Shown here: one piece after another, positions 25,669-35,852 of the stretch
Layout of the letters: the number at the start of each line of letters is the position of its first letter
Position numbering within the stretch: position 1 is the stretch's first letter
NCBI GenBank assembly: GCA_905182865.1
Contig: CAJJCY010000004.1
Location: 372,001 to 436,000 of the forward strand
Source of the DNA: an uncultured SAR324 cluster bacterium
Lineage (GTDB): Bacteria > SAR324 > NAC60-12
DNA: 64,000 nt
Direction of reading: 5' to 3'
Made by a program: the position numbers and the translations under genes
Notes under the pieces: model-generated
Told to the model about the DNA's origin: nothing
Database searches by the model: none
Seen by the model: the letters and a program-made list of their open reading frames with translations, nothing else

Positions 25669-26370
25669 ATGATTAAAAAAATTAAACGGCCAATATCCAT
25701 GGCTGAAGCTGCAATGAATGGTATTCGCATTTCAATAATAAAAGGTGAGTTAGGATTAGGACAGCAACTAACAGAATCTTATCTTGCAGAATTATTTGGT
25801 TTCAGCAAGACCCCCATTAGAGAGGCATTAGCTCTATTAAAGTCCGAAGGATTAGTTGTCTCAGAGACACACAAAGGATTCAGAGTTTTTAAAATGGATA
25901 AAAATGAGCTATCTGAATTTAGTGAATTACGGTTTGCACTGGAATCTCAAGCTTTAATCTCTTCATTTACTAAAAATAAATTGAAATTAATTAGAAAATT
26001 AAAAAACCTTATAAAGGAGATGGAAGATTGTACTAAAAATAAAACATATTCTTTACACCAAAAAAGTATAAATGATGATATAAAAAATTATAATATACTT
26101 GATACTAAATTTCATAAATTGTTTTTTGTCTTATCTGCAAACCGTTATTTACTGAAACATTATGAAAGTATTATTGGTGTTAGTGAAACTATCAGGACTC
26201 ATACACAAAATCACAATCATAGTATAATGAGTTCATTAAATGACCATAAAGAAATTTTTTACTATATTGAAGAAAATAACATCAGTAAAGCAAATAATGC
26301 ACTGGATAGACATATAAACTACTGGATTAATGATAGATTAGAAAAAATCACCAATAACCAAATAGCCTAA
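25669..26370 (+). CDS. GntR-family regulator, FadR/FCD subfamily
   Basis: A 233-residue transcription factor. The winged-helix DNA-binding domain (about 8-75) has the hallmark LTESYLAELFGFSKTPIREALALL. The second part is the all-helical FCD ligand domain, with ELSEFSELRFALE at its beginning and histidines later (FHKLFF, RHINYW) that would hold a metal and an organic acid ligand. It is transcribed away from the cupredoxin-metallophosphoesterase-cytochrome block, so it may regulate it. The gene is unusually A/T-rich and Asn/Lys-rich. Confidence 0.85.
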   Translation: MIKKIKRPISMAEAAMNGIRISIIKGELGLGQQLTESYLAELFGFSKTPIREALALLKSEGLVVSETHKGFRVFKMDKNELSEFSELRFALESQALISSFTKNKLKLIRKLKNLIKEMEDCTKNKTYSLHQKSINDDIKNYNILDTKFHKLFFVLSANRYLLKHYESIIGVSETIRTHTQNHNHSIMSSLNDHKEIFYYIEENNISKANNALDRHINYWINDRLEKITNNQIA

Positions 26371-26559
26371 TAATATTCTTTTTATCTAATGCTTCTTAAT
26401 TTTAAGATGCAGCTCTATTAAGTATTAGAATTGTTTGGGATTTATTGTAGTTCAGTATAAATACAAATATTTTTCTGATAATAAATCTTTTAACATATTT
26501 GAGAATAACGACGATTACAATTATATGATTGCCTATTTTATCCTCGGTCAATATTTATC

Positions 26560-28575
26560 TCAACCAGTTACTTGTGCAGCAATATAACGTTCCTTCAATA
26601 TGTTTTCGCTGTCCAAGAGGCTTTTTGGTCTATACGTCAGGCTTATTCCAACGCCTAATGTAAAGATAGGTAAAGCCATCCAAGCCCAACCAATCAGTGG
26701 ATTGATGTAAACACGAAGTGTGACAGAACCTTGTTCATCACCGTTTTCACTTGAGAAAATGAGATAGAGGTCTTCCATGAAAAAGCGAAGAATGGCAACT
26801 TCTGTAAGTGGTTGAGGTTGAGTCGGATAGAAACTTTTTGCTGGTTTCATTACTTCCAGAAAATTTCCTTCATTGTCAAAAACGTCGATAATAGCCGCAC
26901 GATGTTTAACGTTACCAATCTGAAATTCACTTACATTCTTGAACTCTAAACGGTAATCACCTATTTGCTTTGAACTTCCCGGTTCAAGTGTGATATCGCG
27001 CTCCAGGCTAAAAAAGGTTCCGGCAAAGCCCAAAAACATCAGAACTGCACCAAAATGAATCAGGAACCCTCCGTAACGACGCCGATTGCTGGAAAAGGCA
27101 TAAAATACACCCATCAAGAAATTGGTTTCAGTTTGTTGACTTTTAATATATGACGTTTTGACAAGTTCAAGCAAAAAAATTGAAGTTACAAATATTGCAG
27201 ACCAAAAAGTGATATAAACCTCCCACTGTAAATTTTTTTCATATAACAGCCATGATAAAAATATTGTGCCGGCGGTAGCTAAAATTGCTGGATTTTGAAA
27301 GTTACCCTGCAACCCTTCCCAACTAGATTTACGCCAGGAAATCAGCATACCTACTCCCATCAGCAATAATAATGCATAGCCCATTGGTGCCGTTATCGTA
27401 TTAAAGAATGGCGCCTGAATTGAAAGTTTTGTACCACGTACAGCTTCTGAAAGTAAAGGGAATGTTGTTCCCAGTAAAACAGTAAAGGCTATGCCTACCA
27501 GCAAAACATTTTGTGCCAAAAACACATTCTCTCTACAAAGTACTGATTCAATCTTGTATTCAGATTCCAACATTTTAATGCGTTTGAACAACAGAGCAAA
27601 AGCTATAATCATAATCAGGGCTAAATAAATCAAGAATAGAGGGCCTATTTCAGATTGAGTAAATGAATGAACTGAATTAATTACACCGGATCTAGTAATA
27701 AATGTGCCCAAAATGGTTAGGCCATATGTCATTATTATGAGCACTACATTCCATATTTTGAGCAAATTGCGTTTTTCTTGAATCATGACTGAATGCAAAA
27801 AGGCTGTTCCTGTCAGCCAGGGCATCAGTGCTGCGTTTTCTACCGGATCCCAGGCCCAAAAACCACCCCATCCCAGTTCTTCGTATGCCCATTGTCCGCC
27901 TAAAATCAGTCCTGCTGACAAGAAATACCAGGCCATCAATGTCCATCTACGAGTTGTCAGCACCCATTCATTATCTATTTTACCACGTATAAGTGCTCCC
28001 ATTGCAAAGGCAAAAGGTACACTAAATCCAATGAATCCTAAGTACAAAGATGGAGGGTGAATCGCCATTGCTGGATTTTGCAGGAGTGGATTTAAACCTC
28101 GTCCTTCTTCTGGAATTACACTTTGCAATTCCAAAGGATTCGACCAGCCAATGAGCAACAGCAGCAAAAAAGCCATTATTAAGTTGAATGTGGCAATCAC
28201 ATAAGGAATGATCTCACGATTTGAGTACTGATAACGGTACGCAACTATCATGGCAAAGAAACTTTGAACTAAAACCCAGAACAATAATGAGCCATTTAAA
28301 CCACCCCAAAATGATGAAAATTTGTAGACCAAAGGCATGTCTGTACTGGAATGCTCCCAAACATAAATTATACTGAAATCACTGGTAATCAGGGCATTGA
28401 TGAGTATTGCAGACGCAATCGCCACTAAAAAAAAGGTGAGAATTGTGGCATTTTGGGCTGAGCGGACCAAATTCCAATTATTGGCCCGTACACCCAAATG
28501 CGGAACCACAGTTCCATAAACACAAAGCGCAAATGCCACCATCAATGCTATTGTCCCAAAGTCAGCTAATCCCAT
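26560..28575 (-). CDS. ccmF: Cytochrome c haem lyase subunit CcmF
   Basis: A 671-residue, about 14-helix protein of system I cytochrome c maturation. It attaches haem to apocytochromes at the periplasmic side. The WWD signature appears as GGFWAWDPVENAALMPWL at about 230. The haem-ligand histidines and the PPSLYLG loop are present, and the C-terminal LIGWAWMALPIF is typical. A clear TAGGAG precedes the start. It serves the several c-type cytochromes in this window. Other ccm genes are not nearby. It ends opposite the GntR gene. Confidence 0.93.
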   Translation of the reverse strand: MGLADFGTIALMVAFALCVYGTVVPHLGVRANNWNLVRSAQNATILTFFLVAIASAILINALITSDFSIIYVWEHSSTDMPLVYKFSSFWGGLNGSLLFWVLVQSFFAMIVAYRYQYSNREIIPYVIATFNLIMAFLLLLLIGWSNPLELQSVIPEEGRGLNPLLQNPAMAIHPPSLYLGFIGFSVPFAFAMGALIRGKIDNEWVLTTRRWTLMAWYFLSAGLILGGQWAYEELGWGGFWAWDPVENAALMPWLTGTAFLHSVMIQEKRNLLKIWNVVLIIMTYGLTILGTFITRSGVINSVHSFTQSEIGPLFLIYLALIMIIAFALLFKRIKMLESEYKIESVLCRENVFLAQNVLLVGIAFTVLLGTTFPLLSEAVRGTKLSIQAPFFNTITAPMGYALLLLMGVGMLISWRKSSWEGLQGNFQNPAILATAGTIFLSWLLYEKNLQWEVYITFWSAIFVTSIFLLELVKTSYIKSQQTETNFLMGVFYAFSSNRRRYGGFLIHFGAVLMFLGFAGTFFSLERDITLEPGSSKQIGDYRLEFKNVSEFQIGNVKHRAAIIDVFDNEGNFLEVMKPAKSFYPTQPQPLTEVAILRFFMEDLYLIFSSENGDEQGSVTLRVYINPLIGWAWMALPIFTLGVGISLTYRPKSLLDSENILKERYIAAQVTG

Positions 28576-28736
28576 AAATTCTCCTAAATAATTAATAACA
28601 ATTTGTCATAAAATATTTTCTTCTACCATAGTATAATACAGAAGTAAGAAGTCCTGCAATCTTATCATTTTGTGTGAAGCAATAAATCTTATATAAGTTG
28701 GGGATGACATAATTAAACTCGTGACTGTTGAGATGA

Positions 28737-30680
28737 TTAATAAGATTTAAAGTTTGGTTTTGATAGAACCTCAACCCTGCGGTCTTTTCCTGCTTTCTGC
28801 TCTTTCTTCCCTTTGGCAACTGGCTCCTTTCCACCTTTGCTGATGACAACAAAACGCCCCTTATTGAAGTCTAACTTTACCATGGTATCCATGGTCTTTT
28901 CTGCACGCTTCAAACCTAGTGTTACATTGCTGAATTTTGAACCCTCTCCGAAATCCGGTTTTAGAGGGTCGGAATGACCAGTAATTTGGATTATTTGTTG
29001 GGGAAATTTACGTAAGCATTTTACCAGATCGTTCAAATTCGATTCTGAAGAATTTCGCATAACATTACCTCCACGTTTGAAAAGAAGTGTGTACCTGCAA
29101 ATACCGTTTTTTGGAGAAGGAAAACCAGGTTTTGAAATTAACTCCGAACGTTTTGCCAAATGGACCACAAAATGACTTCTTGAACCAACATTTCCACGTG
29201 TAAGTTTTAAAATACTGAACTCTTCGTTTTTAACCTCCCATGCTAATTCCCCCTGAATGAGCTGTGTCTGCTCTTCGTTTGATCGGTATATTCTTTCCCG
29301 GTAGTTCTGTAAATCAAGTTTGCTTTTTTGGTTTGCCGTTATAAGTATATCAGCAAAAATGTCTTTCAAAGGTCTACCACTGATTGGAATGTTATCAGCA
29401 ATATTAGAATCAATTATTTGTTTTTGTTTTGTACTTCCATTTTTTTTAGCCGCATCACCTTCAATGAGAAAGAGGCTGAACATTACATTGTTTTCAAGTG
29501 TGTACTTGTCATAAGTCAGGACTTTTCGATTTCTATAAAATTGATGATAAAGGTCTTTTGTACGTTTGTATTCAGACTCAATTCTTTCTTCTTCTCCACT
29601 GCCGATAAGAGAACCCCTTTTTGCTTCAAGATTTTGTGCATTGGAAGTGAGCTCAGAAATACTCTGCTTCAGGCCATTACTGAAAATTTTGAAGTCACTC
29701 AGATTACCTCGGATTTTGTTTATTAGATGTCCATTATTGAAGTTTTGATAGTTAGATTCTTTTTTTAACCAGTCCAGCAAACGTTTATCACCGACGTTTT
29801 CTGTTTTGATGTAGTTCTCAATCTGCTCAATGTTTGCAAGAACATTAACACTTGCACTTCTGGAATCACCACTGTCAGCCTTTGAACGACCAGGTGAAAA
29901 AGGATATGCCTCGACACGTAAAAATAGATAAACATATTCGTTGGCCTGTGAATCAAAGTGGGTTATATTCTCTGGATACAGGTATGTTACCCTGATATGT
30001 CCTGCCTGAAAAGGAATGTTCATGCTATTGCCATAGGCTGCAGATATATGGGCCAACACTGGTTTTTCCATGCTTTTGAAAATGGAACTGTTGAGAACAT
30101 CAAGCTTTTTCTTGCTACTCATTAAGTCGGAAGTGTAAAGTGTCTTAATGGCAACCAAACTAGTAACAGGTGTTTCACGAAGTCCGTTGATATAAACTTG
30201 CTGATCTACGTTTATTTGTACAATCTGCCGTTGAATTTCTGCTATCTCATTTTCAATCTTGGCGATTGCTGTTGCGTAATTTTCAATTCGTATGGCTCGA
30301 TCGTTTTGACCTGATTTCAGTTGGGCTCTTTCCTGAAATGCTTTTCGATAATCTTGTTCCAGCTTTTGCATCTGTTTATGCCATTTTGTTTCTGAAGCCA
30401 AGATTGTTGCCAACCATTGTGTTTCAACTGCGGGAATTGAATAAAAATCCTGAATGCCTTTATTATTAACTATGTGTCCGATTACAGCATCTTGAAAAAC
30501 TTTTAGATTGTCACCTGAAGGTACCTTATTAAAATTGTAATTGATATTAAAGTCATCTGTTGATGGACTAGAATTTGTGTTTCCAGAAGTTGGCTCCTGA
30601 GCGCCTCCTGATAGTGCAAACAAGAACAATGTAAAGAAAATAGCTGTTAATATACGAAAGTAGTTCATTTGTTTTACCAT
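28737..30680 (-). CDS. Exported coiled-coil protein with C-terminal OmpA domain
   Basis: A protein of about 647 residues with an N-terminal signal (ILTAIFFTLFLFALSGG). A long helical, probably coiled-coil section lies at about 95-200 and 300-420. A C-terminal OmpA/MotB-like peptidoglycan-binding domain contains ITGHSDPLKPDF and LGLKRAEKTMDTM. The start could be ATG 30680 or 30668; neither has a strong ribosome-binding site. It is likely an envelope protein linking the wall to something else. The middle part matches nothing I recognise. It sits next to ccmF but 160 bases upstream, so co-transcription is uncertain. Confidence 0.65.
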   Translation of the reverse strand: MVKQMNYFRILTAIFFTLFLFALSGGAQEPTSGNTNSSPSTDDFNINYNFNKVPSGDNLKVFQDAVIGHIVNNKGIQDFYSIPAVETQWLATILASETKWHKQMQKLEQDYRKAFQERAQLKSGQNDRAIRIENYATAIAKIENEIAEIQRQIVQINVDQQVYINGLRETPVTSLVAIKTLYTSDLMSSKKKLDVLNSSIFKSMEKPVLAHISAAYGNSMNIPFQAGHIRVTYLYPENITHFDSQANEYVYLFLRVEAYPFSPGRSKADSGDSRSASVNVLANIEQIENYIKTENVGDKRLLDWLKKESNYQNFNNGHLINKIRGNLSDFKIFSNGLKQSISELTSNAQNLEAKRGSLIGSGEEERIESEYKRTKDLYHQFYRNRKVLTYDKYTLENNVMFSLFLIEGDAAKKNGSTKQKQIIDSNIADNIPISGRPLKDIFADILITANQKSKLDLQNYRERIYRSNEEQTQLIQGELAWEVKNEEFSILKLTRGNVGSRSHFVVHLAKRSELISKPGFPSPKNGICRYTLLFKRGGNVMRNSSESNLNDLVKCLRKFPQQIIQITGHSDPLKPDFGEGSKFSNVTLGLKRAEKTMDTMVKLDFNKGRFVVISKGGKEPVAKGKKEQKAGKDRRVEVLSKPNFKSY

Positions 30681-31042
30681 ATAAATAATTTTTAATGAAA
30701 AGTGGTTCTGACTATACATATTTGCATCTATATCGACGTATGACATTATGGTTGCACAGTGTAATAATTCAAGTCAATATTTTGTATTGTCTCATCTTAA
30801 TTATGGTTTTTATCTAATTTTCTGATTTTATTAATAGAATACTAATGTAAAAATCACGAGTCAAGACTGGTTTTAAGATCTTCAAGTCAGATTTTGGTGA
30901 GGTAGAAAAATATAAATATTTTACGATAAAAATAAAAATGTGGATCAAAAATTCAGACAGATCATTTTTGAAAGCCAAACACATTGATTTACAGGTAATT
31001 TTTTGCTATAATTCAATACAGAAATATTAAAAAAGGATAAAA

Positions 31043-31243
31043 ATGCCACTATATGATTATCAGTGTCAACAATGTACGAATGGTTTTACAGAACTTCGTC
31101 GTAGCTCTGAAATGGATACTCAAATTGATTGTCCTGAATGCGGCAGCAGGGAAACAATACGTTCTATCAGTTCTTTTGCAGTTGGCGGATCGGTGTCGGG
31201 AATTCCTTCCGTCTCAGCACCATCAAGAAGACCGTTTAGTTGA
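31043..31243 (+). CDS. FmdB-family zinc ribbon protein
   Basis: A 66-residue small regulatory-type protein. It starts MPLYDYQCQQCTNGFTELR, with cysteine pairs CQQC and CPECG forming a single zinc ribbon as in FmdB. The tail is Ser/Pro-rich and disordered (SGIPSVSAPSRR). FmdB proteins are annotated as putative regulators with little functional evidence. A good ribosome-binding site (aaaggat) precedes it. A small hairpin (acggac / gtccgt, 31256-31273) follows the stop without a T-run. Confidence 0.85.
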   Translation: MPLYDYQCQQCTNGFTELRRSSEMDTQIDCPECGSRETIRSISSFAVGGSVSGIPSVSAPSRRPFS

Positions 31244-31444
31244 GCAAGCAAATGAACGGACTGGTCGGTCCGTATAAAAGTACTTGATTGAGATTAACTG
31301 TTATTAATTATCTCTCTCTTTGTTAGCTCTAGGATGGAAAGTATACGCTATAAGCAAAAAGCAGAACGTCTCTAAATACATCTTTTCTGCATAATTAAAA
31401 CTTCTCAGTATTTATTTCAAACCTTTTTTCCAACCTAAATAATT

Positions 31445-32803
31445 ATGGATGCCAGTATTCGTCCGAAAGGTATCCTCGATTTCCTTTCTCAGCAAGAAAT
31501 CCGACAACTCAGTGATTCGCAAAACGGAGGACTTAACGAATTATTCCGGCGTTGTGCACTAGCTGTTCTTAACAGTGACAGTCAGACAGACAGCGGAAAA
31601 GAAATGCTCGCGAGTTTTCCAGATTTTAGTATCGAGGTTGTCCAGCAAACAAGAAGTATCAAGCTGGAATTGAGAAATGCACCACCTAAGGCCTTTGTAA
31701 ATGGCGAACTAATTCAGGGAATAAATGAACATTTATTTTCAGTTTTACGAGACATTGTTTTTGTGGGCACAGAACTCTCAAACAAAAGAGGATTTGATTT
31801 AAAAAAATCTACTTCTATCACAGATTTTGTTTATCATATATTGAGGAATACAGGCTTACTCAGAGAACTGACTGAACCAAATATAGTGGTATGTTGGGGA
31901 GGGCATTCAATTGAGGAAACAGAGTATCAGTATACAAAAAAAGTTGGTTACCAACTTGGATTGCGTGAGTTGAATATCTGCACAGGTTGTGGTGCAGGCG
32001 CCATGAAAGGTCCAATGAAAGGAGCCACCATTGCCCATGCAAAACAGCGCTACAATAACGGGCTCTATATCGGCATAACTGAACCTGGTATAATTGCTTC
32101 AGAATCACCAAATCCTATTGTAAACTCGTTGGTGGTAATGCCTGATATAGAGAAACGACTTGAGGCTTTTGTTCGTACTGGACACGGTTTCATCGTTTTT
32201 CCCGGAGCCGTTGGAACGACTGAGGAAATTTTATATTTACTCGGTATTCTGATGCATCCCCAAAATGCTAAGCAGCCTTTCCCCCTGATTTTAACAGGTC
32301 CCAGAGAAAGTAAAGATTATTTTGATCAAATTGACGGTTTTATCGGTGCGACTTTGGGGACAGAGGCCCAGAGATTTTATGAAATTATTATCGATGATCC
32401 TGAAAAAGTTGCACAAAGAATTCAATCAGGCATCAGAAAAGTTCGTGAATTTCGTAGAAAGTTGGGAGATGCCTTTTATTTCAACTGGATGTTACATATT
32501 GATCAAGATTATCAGTGGCCGTTTAGTCCAAGTCATGCAGCAATGTCTGCATTAAATTTGCATTATGCACAACCAAAACATGAACTTGCCTGTAATTTGC
32601 GTAAAATGTTTTCTGGAATAGTATCGGGTAATATCAAGGAAGACGGTGTACTTTCCATCGAAAACAATGGTCCGTTTCAAATTAGCGGAGATCCGGAACT
32701 AATGCAGGAACTGGATAAACTGCTTTCGACTTTCTGCAGTCAGCGGAGGATGACACTGTCCAGAGACACAGAATATAAACCATGTTACGAGATAGTTGCT
32801 TGA
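31445..32803 (+). CDS. ppnN: Nucleotide 5'-monophosphate nucleosidase PpnN
   Basis: A 452-residue homologue of E. coli PpnN/YgdH (454 residues). It cleaves purine and pyrimidine nucleoside monophosphates to base and ribose-5-phosphate and in E. coli is activated by (p)ppGpp. The Rossmann-like LOG core has CTGCGAGAMKGPMKGA at about 179-194 and the catalytic-loop motif GAVGTTEEILYLLG at about 255. N- and C-terminal regulatory domains are present. The gene overlaps chaC by 22 bases, implying translational coupling. A stand-alone promoter region of about 200 bases precedes it. Confidence 0.92.
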   Translation: MDASIRPKGILDFLSQQEIRQLSDSQNGGLNELFRRCALAVLNSDSQTDSGKEMLASFPDFSIEVVQQTRSIKLELRNAPPKAFVNGELIQGINEHLFSVLRDIVFVGTELSNKRGFDLKKSTSITDFVYHILRNTGLLRELTEPNIVVCWGGHSIEETEYQYTKKVGYQLGLRELNICTGCGAGAMKGPMKGATIAHAKQRYNNGLYIGITEPGIIASESPNPIVNSLVVMPDIEKRLEAFVRTGHGFIVFPGAVGTTEEILYLLGILMHPQNAKQPFPLILTGPRESKDYFDQIDGFIGATLGTEAQRFYEIIIDDPEKVAQRIQSGIRKVREFRRKLGDAFYFNWMLHIDQDYQWPFSPSHAAMSALNLHYAQPKHELACNLRKMFSGIVSGNIKEDGVLSIENNGPFQISGDPELMQELDKLLSTFCSQRRMTLSRDTEYKPCYEIVA

Positions 32804-33471
32804 TAAAAGAACTGTCATCTGTTGCTGATGCAAATCAATCTTTCGAGTGGGGTTCAGGTAAAGAGGCCGATTCAATTCGAACTTTAACTTCCCAGGAAAT
32901 GGTTGTTGCAGTTCAGAATATTTTGAAAGGGCACAATTTGGAAGAAGGAGTTTGGGTTTTTGGATATGGCTCATTGATGTGGAATCCGGACTTTAAAGTT
33001 GTAGAAAAAATTTCAGGTAAAATATCAGGCTATCATAGAAGTTTATGTTTAAAATCAATTGTTTACAGGGGTACTCCGGATTATCACGGTTTGGTGTTCG
33101 GTCTGGATAAAGGTGGATCCTGTCAGGGGATGGCCTTCAGGATTGCTCCTGAAAACGTAGATTCTGAACTGCAGAGAGTCTGGAGACGTGAAATGTTTGC
33201 AGAAACTTATATTCCTACCTGGGTTTGTGTTAAAACAGAAAATGGTGATGTTTATGCCATTACTTTTGTTATCAACACCAAACACGAACATTATGTGCAG
33301 GATCTTGATTTGGAAAAAGTTGCAGAACGAGTTGTTCGTGCAGAAGGAAAATGCGGTTCTTGCCATGATTATGTGCTAAATACTGTAAAATGTCTGCATC
33401 AACTTGAACTACGTGATCCTGTTTTAGAGCAGTTGCTGACCTTAATCGAAGATCCTCATATTTCTGTTTGA
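32782..33471 (+). CDS. chaC: Gamma-glutamylcyclotransferase ChaC
   Basis: A 229-residue ChaC-type enzyme that degrades glutathione to 5-oxoproline and Cys-Gly. The substrate-binding VFGYGSLMWNP lies at about 54-64. The RREMFAETYIPTWV stretch carries the catalytic Glu region. The gene starts 22 bases before the end of ppnN in another frame, so the two are probably translationally coupled. The first 40 residues are poorly conserved and the true start could be a little downstream. Phosphatase genes follow 20 bases later. Confidence 0.9.
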   Translation: MLRDSCLIKELSSVADANQSFEWGSGKEADSIRTLTSQEMVVAVQNILKGHNLEEGVWVFGYGSLMWNPDFKVVEKISGKISGYHRSLCLKSIVYRGTPDYHGLVFGLDKGGSCQGMAFRIAPENVDSELQRVWRREMFAETYIPTWVCVKTENGDVYAITFVINTKHEHYVQDLDLEKVAERVVRAEGKCGSCHDYVLNTVKCLHQLELRDPVLEQLLTLIEDPHISV

Positions 33472-33491
33472 AGTAACTAATACTTCTTGTT

Positions 33492-34481
33492 ATGAACAAA
33501 TCTATTTCAAAAAGGAGAATTTCAGTATGGTTGAAACTGATTATCGCTTTTTTACTTTTAGGAGTAGGTTTTGCAGGAGGTTTCAAGTTGTATGAAAAAG
33601 GCAACGATGTAGGGTGTTTCCCTATGGAAGATGATATTGTGCCAGTAGAAATAACACCTTTACGTGCAGATCATCTTCGGGTAATTGTACTTGGGGACAC
33701 AGGGACAGGGAACGAAGATCAACTGAAAGTAGCTGATGGAATGGCTAAAGTCTGTGATCAGGCCGGATGTGATTTTGTATTACTCCTGGGGGATAATTTT
33801 TATCCAAACGGTGTGAAATCAATACTTGACCAACAGTTTTACACAAAATTTGAGCAGGTTTACAATAAAATAAAGAAGCCATTCTTTGCAGTTTTGGGAA
33901 ATCACGATGTAAAGCAGAACGCTTTCTCGCAAATAATGTATAGTTTGAGAAGCAATTATTGGAGAATGCCAAACTACGAGTATTCATTTGAGACTGCCCA
34001 ATCACGGTTTTACGGCTTAAACACGAACTGTCCCTTTTCTTTTGAAAGACTCAGAAATAAACTGAACCGGGATGATGCGGAGTTAAAGGCAAATGCCGAG
34101 AAACGTCCCTGGACAATAGCCTTTGGACATCATTCAGTCTATTCAAATGGGACACATGGGGACGTTGATATACTAACACGCGGTTACTGGAACTGGATTC
34201 TTGAAGGACGTGTGGATTTGTATTTATCAGCTCATAATCATCATTTGTCACATTTACAATCTGACACTTCATCTACTGATTATGTAATTAGCGGTGCGGG
34301 TGGTGCAAACTATCGTTCAGCAAGTGAAAGAAAAAAACTAAATAAATCAGTAGCATTGCACAAGTATACATACAACGATATAGGTTTTGTCTGGCTGGAC
34401 ATTACCAGCAAAAGCTTCAAATACGTTTTCACGACAATAGCGGCAAAGTCATATATGAATACAGCAAAACTAGGTAGATAA
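33492..34481 (+). CDS. Purple-acid-phosphatase-like metallophosphoesterase
   Basis: A 329-residue phosphatase of the tartrate-resistant acid phosphatase type. A membrane anchor or signal lies at about 12-32 (LIIAFLLLGVGFAGGF). The metal ligands are seen in GDTGTGN, LLGDNFYPNGV, LGNHDVK, GHHSVYSNG and SAHNHHLSH. The GDNFYPNG text is typical of that subfamily. It would hydrolyse phosphate esters outside the inner membrane. It follows chaC by 20 bases and precedes a hydrolase gene, perhaps as one transcription unit. Confidence 0.85.
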   Translation: MNKSISKRRISVWLKLIIAFLLLGVGFAGGFKLYEKGNDVGCFPMEDDIVPVEITPLRADHLRVIVLGDTGTGNEDQLKVADGMAKVCDQAGCDFVLLLGDNFYPNGVKSILDQQFYTKFEQVYNKIKKPFFAVLGNHDVKQNAFSQIMYSLRSNYWRMPNYEYSFETAQSRFYGLNTNCPFSFERLRNKLNRDDAELKANAEKRPWTIAFGHHSVYSNGTHGDVDILTRGYWNWILEGRVDLYLSAHNHHLSHLQSDTSSTDYVISGAGGANYRSASERKKLNKSVALHKYTYNDIGFVWLDITSKSFKYVFTTIAAKSYMNTAKLGR

Positions 34482-34520
34482 TTTATTACCTGTCTATGCT
34501 TATTCCGTCCCTGATAATTT

Positions 34521-35291
34521 ATGTCCATTATACAATTTAGTCACGCAAACGGTTTTCCGGCCAAAACATACTCTGTCCTCTTTGAACAACTAAAAGGACA
34601 TACAATTTCAGCTATCAATATTCTGGGTGAAAACACTAATTCTAATGAGATAAATTATCATGATTTGACAGATGAAATTCTGGAAAGTGCAAGTCAATAT
34701 GGAGAATCAGTAATTGGGATTGGACATTCATTAGGAGGTGTCTTGACTTTACTTGCAGCTGCTAAAAAACCTGAAATATTTCAATATATTATATTACTAG
34801 ACCCTCCTCTGTTTTCTCCCTATAAACGCTTTTTAATAAAGGTCTTACGTGCAATGAAAATTGAGGATTATTTTAGCCCGTCCGGGAAGTCAAAAAAGCG
34901 GCGCGATCATTTTGAATCAAAGTCTCATGCAAAGTCAATATTCCTTGCAAATAAACTGTTTAAAAATTTCCATCCTCAAGCATTGAATGACTATGTAATT
35001 CACGGTCTGACTGCTGGTAAAAATGATGTGGAACTAACGATTCCAGTAGCAAAAGAGGTGGCAATTTTTCACAAAATGTTGACTTCTTTTCCCAAGAATG
35101 TCTACAAAGTAAAAGGTACTTTAGTCTATGCTGCCAGTAATCCTATACTCTGGACGTCTGATTTGCACTGGATAAATAGAAAATTCACAGGTTTGAAGGT
35201 TATTCCTTTTCCCAGTTCACATTTATTCCCTCTTGAATATCCTGAATCAACTGCTCAAATTATTAACAGATGCTTAAAATGTTTTAAATGA
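34521..35291 (+). CDS. Alpha/beta hydrolase
   Basis: A 256-residue cytosolic hydrolase. The oxyanion loop is FSHANGFPAKTYSVLFEQL at the N-terminus and the nucleophile elbow is GIGHSLGGVLTLL at about 72-84 with Ser76. The acid LLDPPLFSP and a possible catalytic His near the C-terminus (PSSHLFPLE) complete the triad. Substrate is unknown. The HANGFPA motif is common in esterases and putative haloperoxidase-like proteins. It ends about 220 bases before the tRNA gene. Confidence 0.82.
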   Translation: MSIIQFSHANGFPAKTYSVLFEQLKGHTISAINILGENTNSNEINYHDLTDEILESASQYGESVIGIGHSLGGVLTLLAAAKKPEIFQYIILLDPPLFSPYKRFLIKVLRAMKIEDYFSPSGKSKKRRDHFESKSHAKSIFLANKLFKNFHPQALNDYVIHGLTAGKNDVELTIPVAKEVAIFHKMLTSFPKNVYKVKGTLVYAASNPILWTSDLHWINRKFTGLKVIPFPSSHLFPLEYPESTAQIINRCLKCFK

Positions 35292-35509
35292 CATCTATAA
35301 AAAAATATAATAATATTATGTATAGATAAATAATATTATAAAATATACAATAAAATAAACTTAATATATATTATTAAGCTAATCTGAGGCAAGTAATCTT
35401 TGGATGTTGATAATTTTCCATCACCAAAAAAGCTATTGGCTTTGCCATTACTTTTTAGATAATAGGTTGTTAATTTAGTGTTTTTTGGAGGCCAAGTTTC
35501 TGTTATTTT

Positions 35510-35596
35510 GGGGATGTGGTGGAACTGGTAGACACGCTGTCTTGAGGGGGCAGTGGCGCAAAGCTCGTGCGGGTTCGAGTCCCGCTCTCGGCACCA
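35510..35596 (+). tRNA. tRNA-Leu (anticodon GAG) with mismatched acceptor stem
   Basis: The class II tRNA body is clear. The D arm is tggtggaactggtagaca, the anticodon stem-loop ctgtc-TTGAGGG-ggcag has GAG at the anticodon, a long variable arm follows, and the T arm is gcggg-ttcgagt-cccgc. The 3' end tctcggc-A-CCA encodes CCA. The expected 5' acceptor strand is GCCGAGA, but the sequence there is ggggatg, which leaves three mismatches (2-71, 3-70, 6-67) and one G-U. The gene may be damaged, a recombinant hybrid, or a sequence error. Confidence 0.85.
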
Positions 35597-35852
35597 TAAT
35601 ACACTGATATTATTAAGTGCAGTACTCGAATACGTGGTACACATTTGTACATAAATGTCTAAATGGTACAACACGCTTAGGCATAACTCCAAACCAACGT
35701 CCTGGGACCACGGGTCATTTTAGTGTGAATTTTACCAGGATGTCCAAGTTTACAAAATTATTTTAAGCTAGACTATTCTGCTTCATTCTGATGTTTATCC
35801 TTGACTTGGGGACTACTTCAAATCTGATTCTTGTTAAAGAAAACAAAATATA

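Noticed and set aside
26391..26410. A terminator between the convergent GntR and ccmF genes.
   Set aside because: A short hairpin exists but neither strand has a T-run after it.
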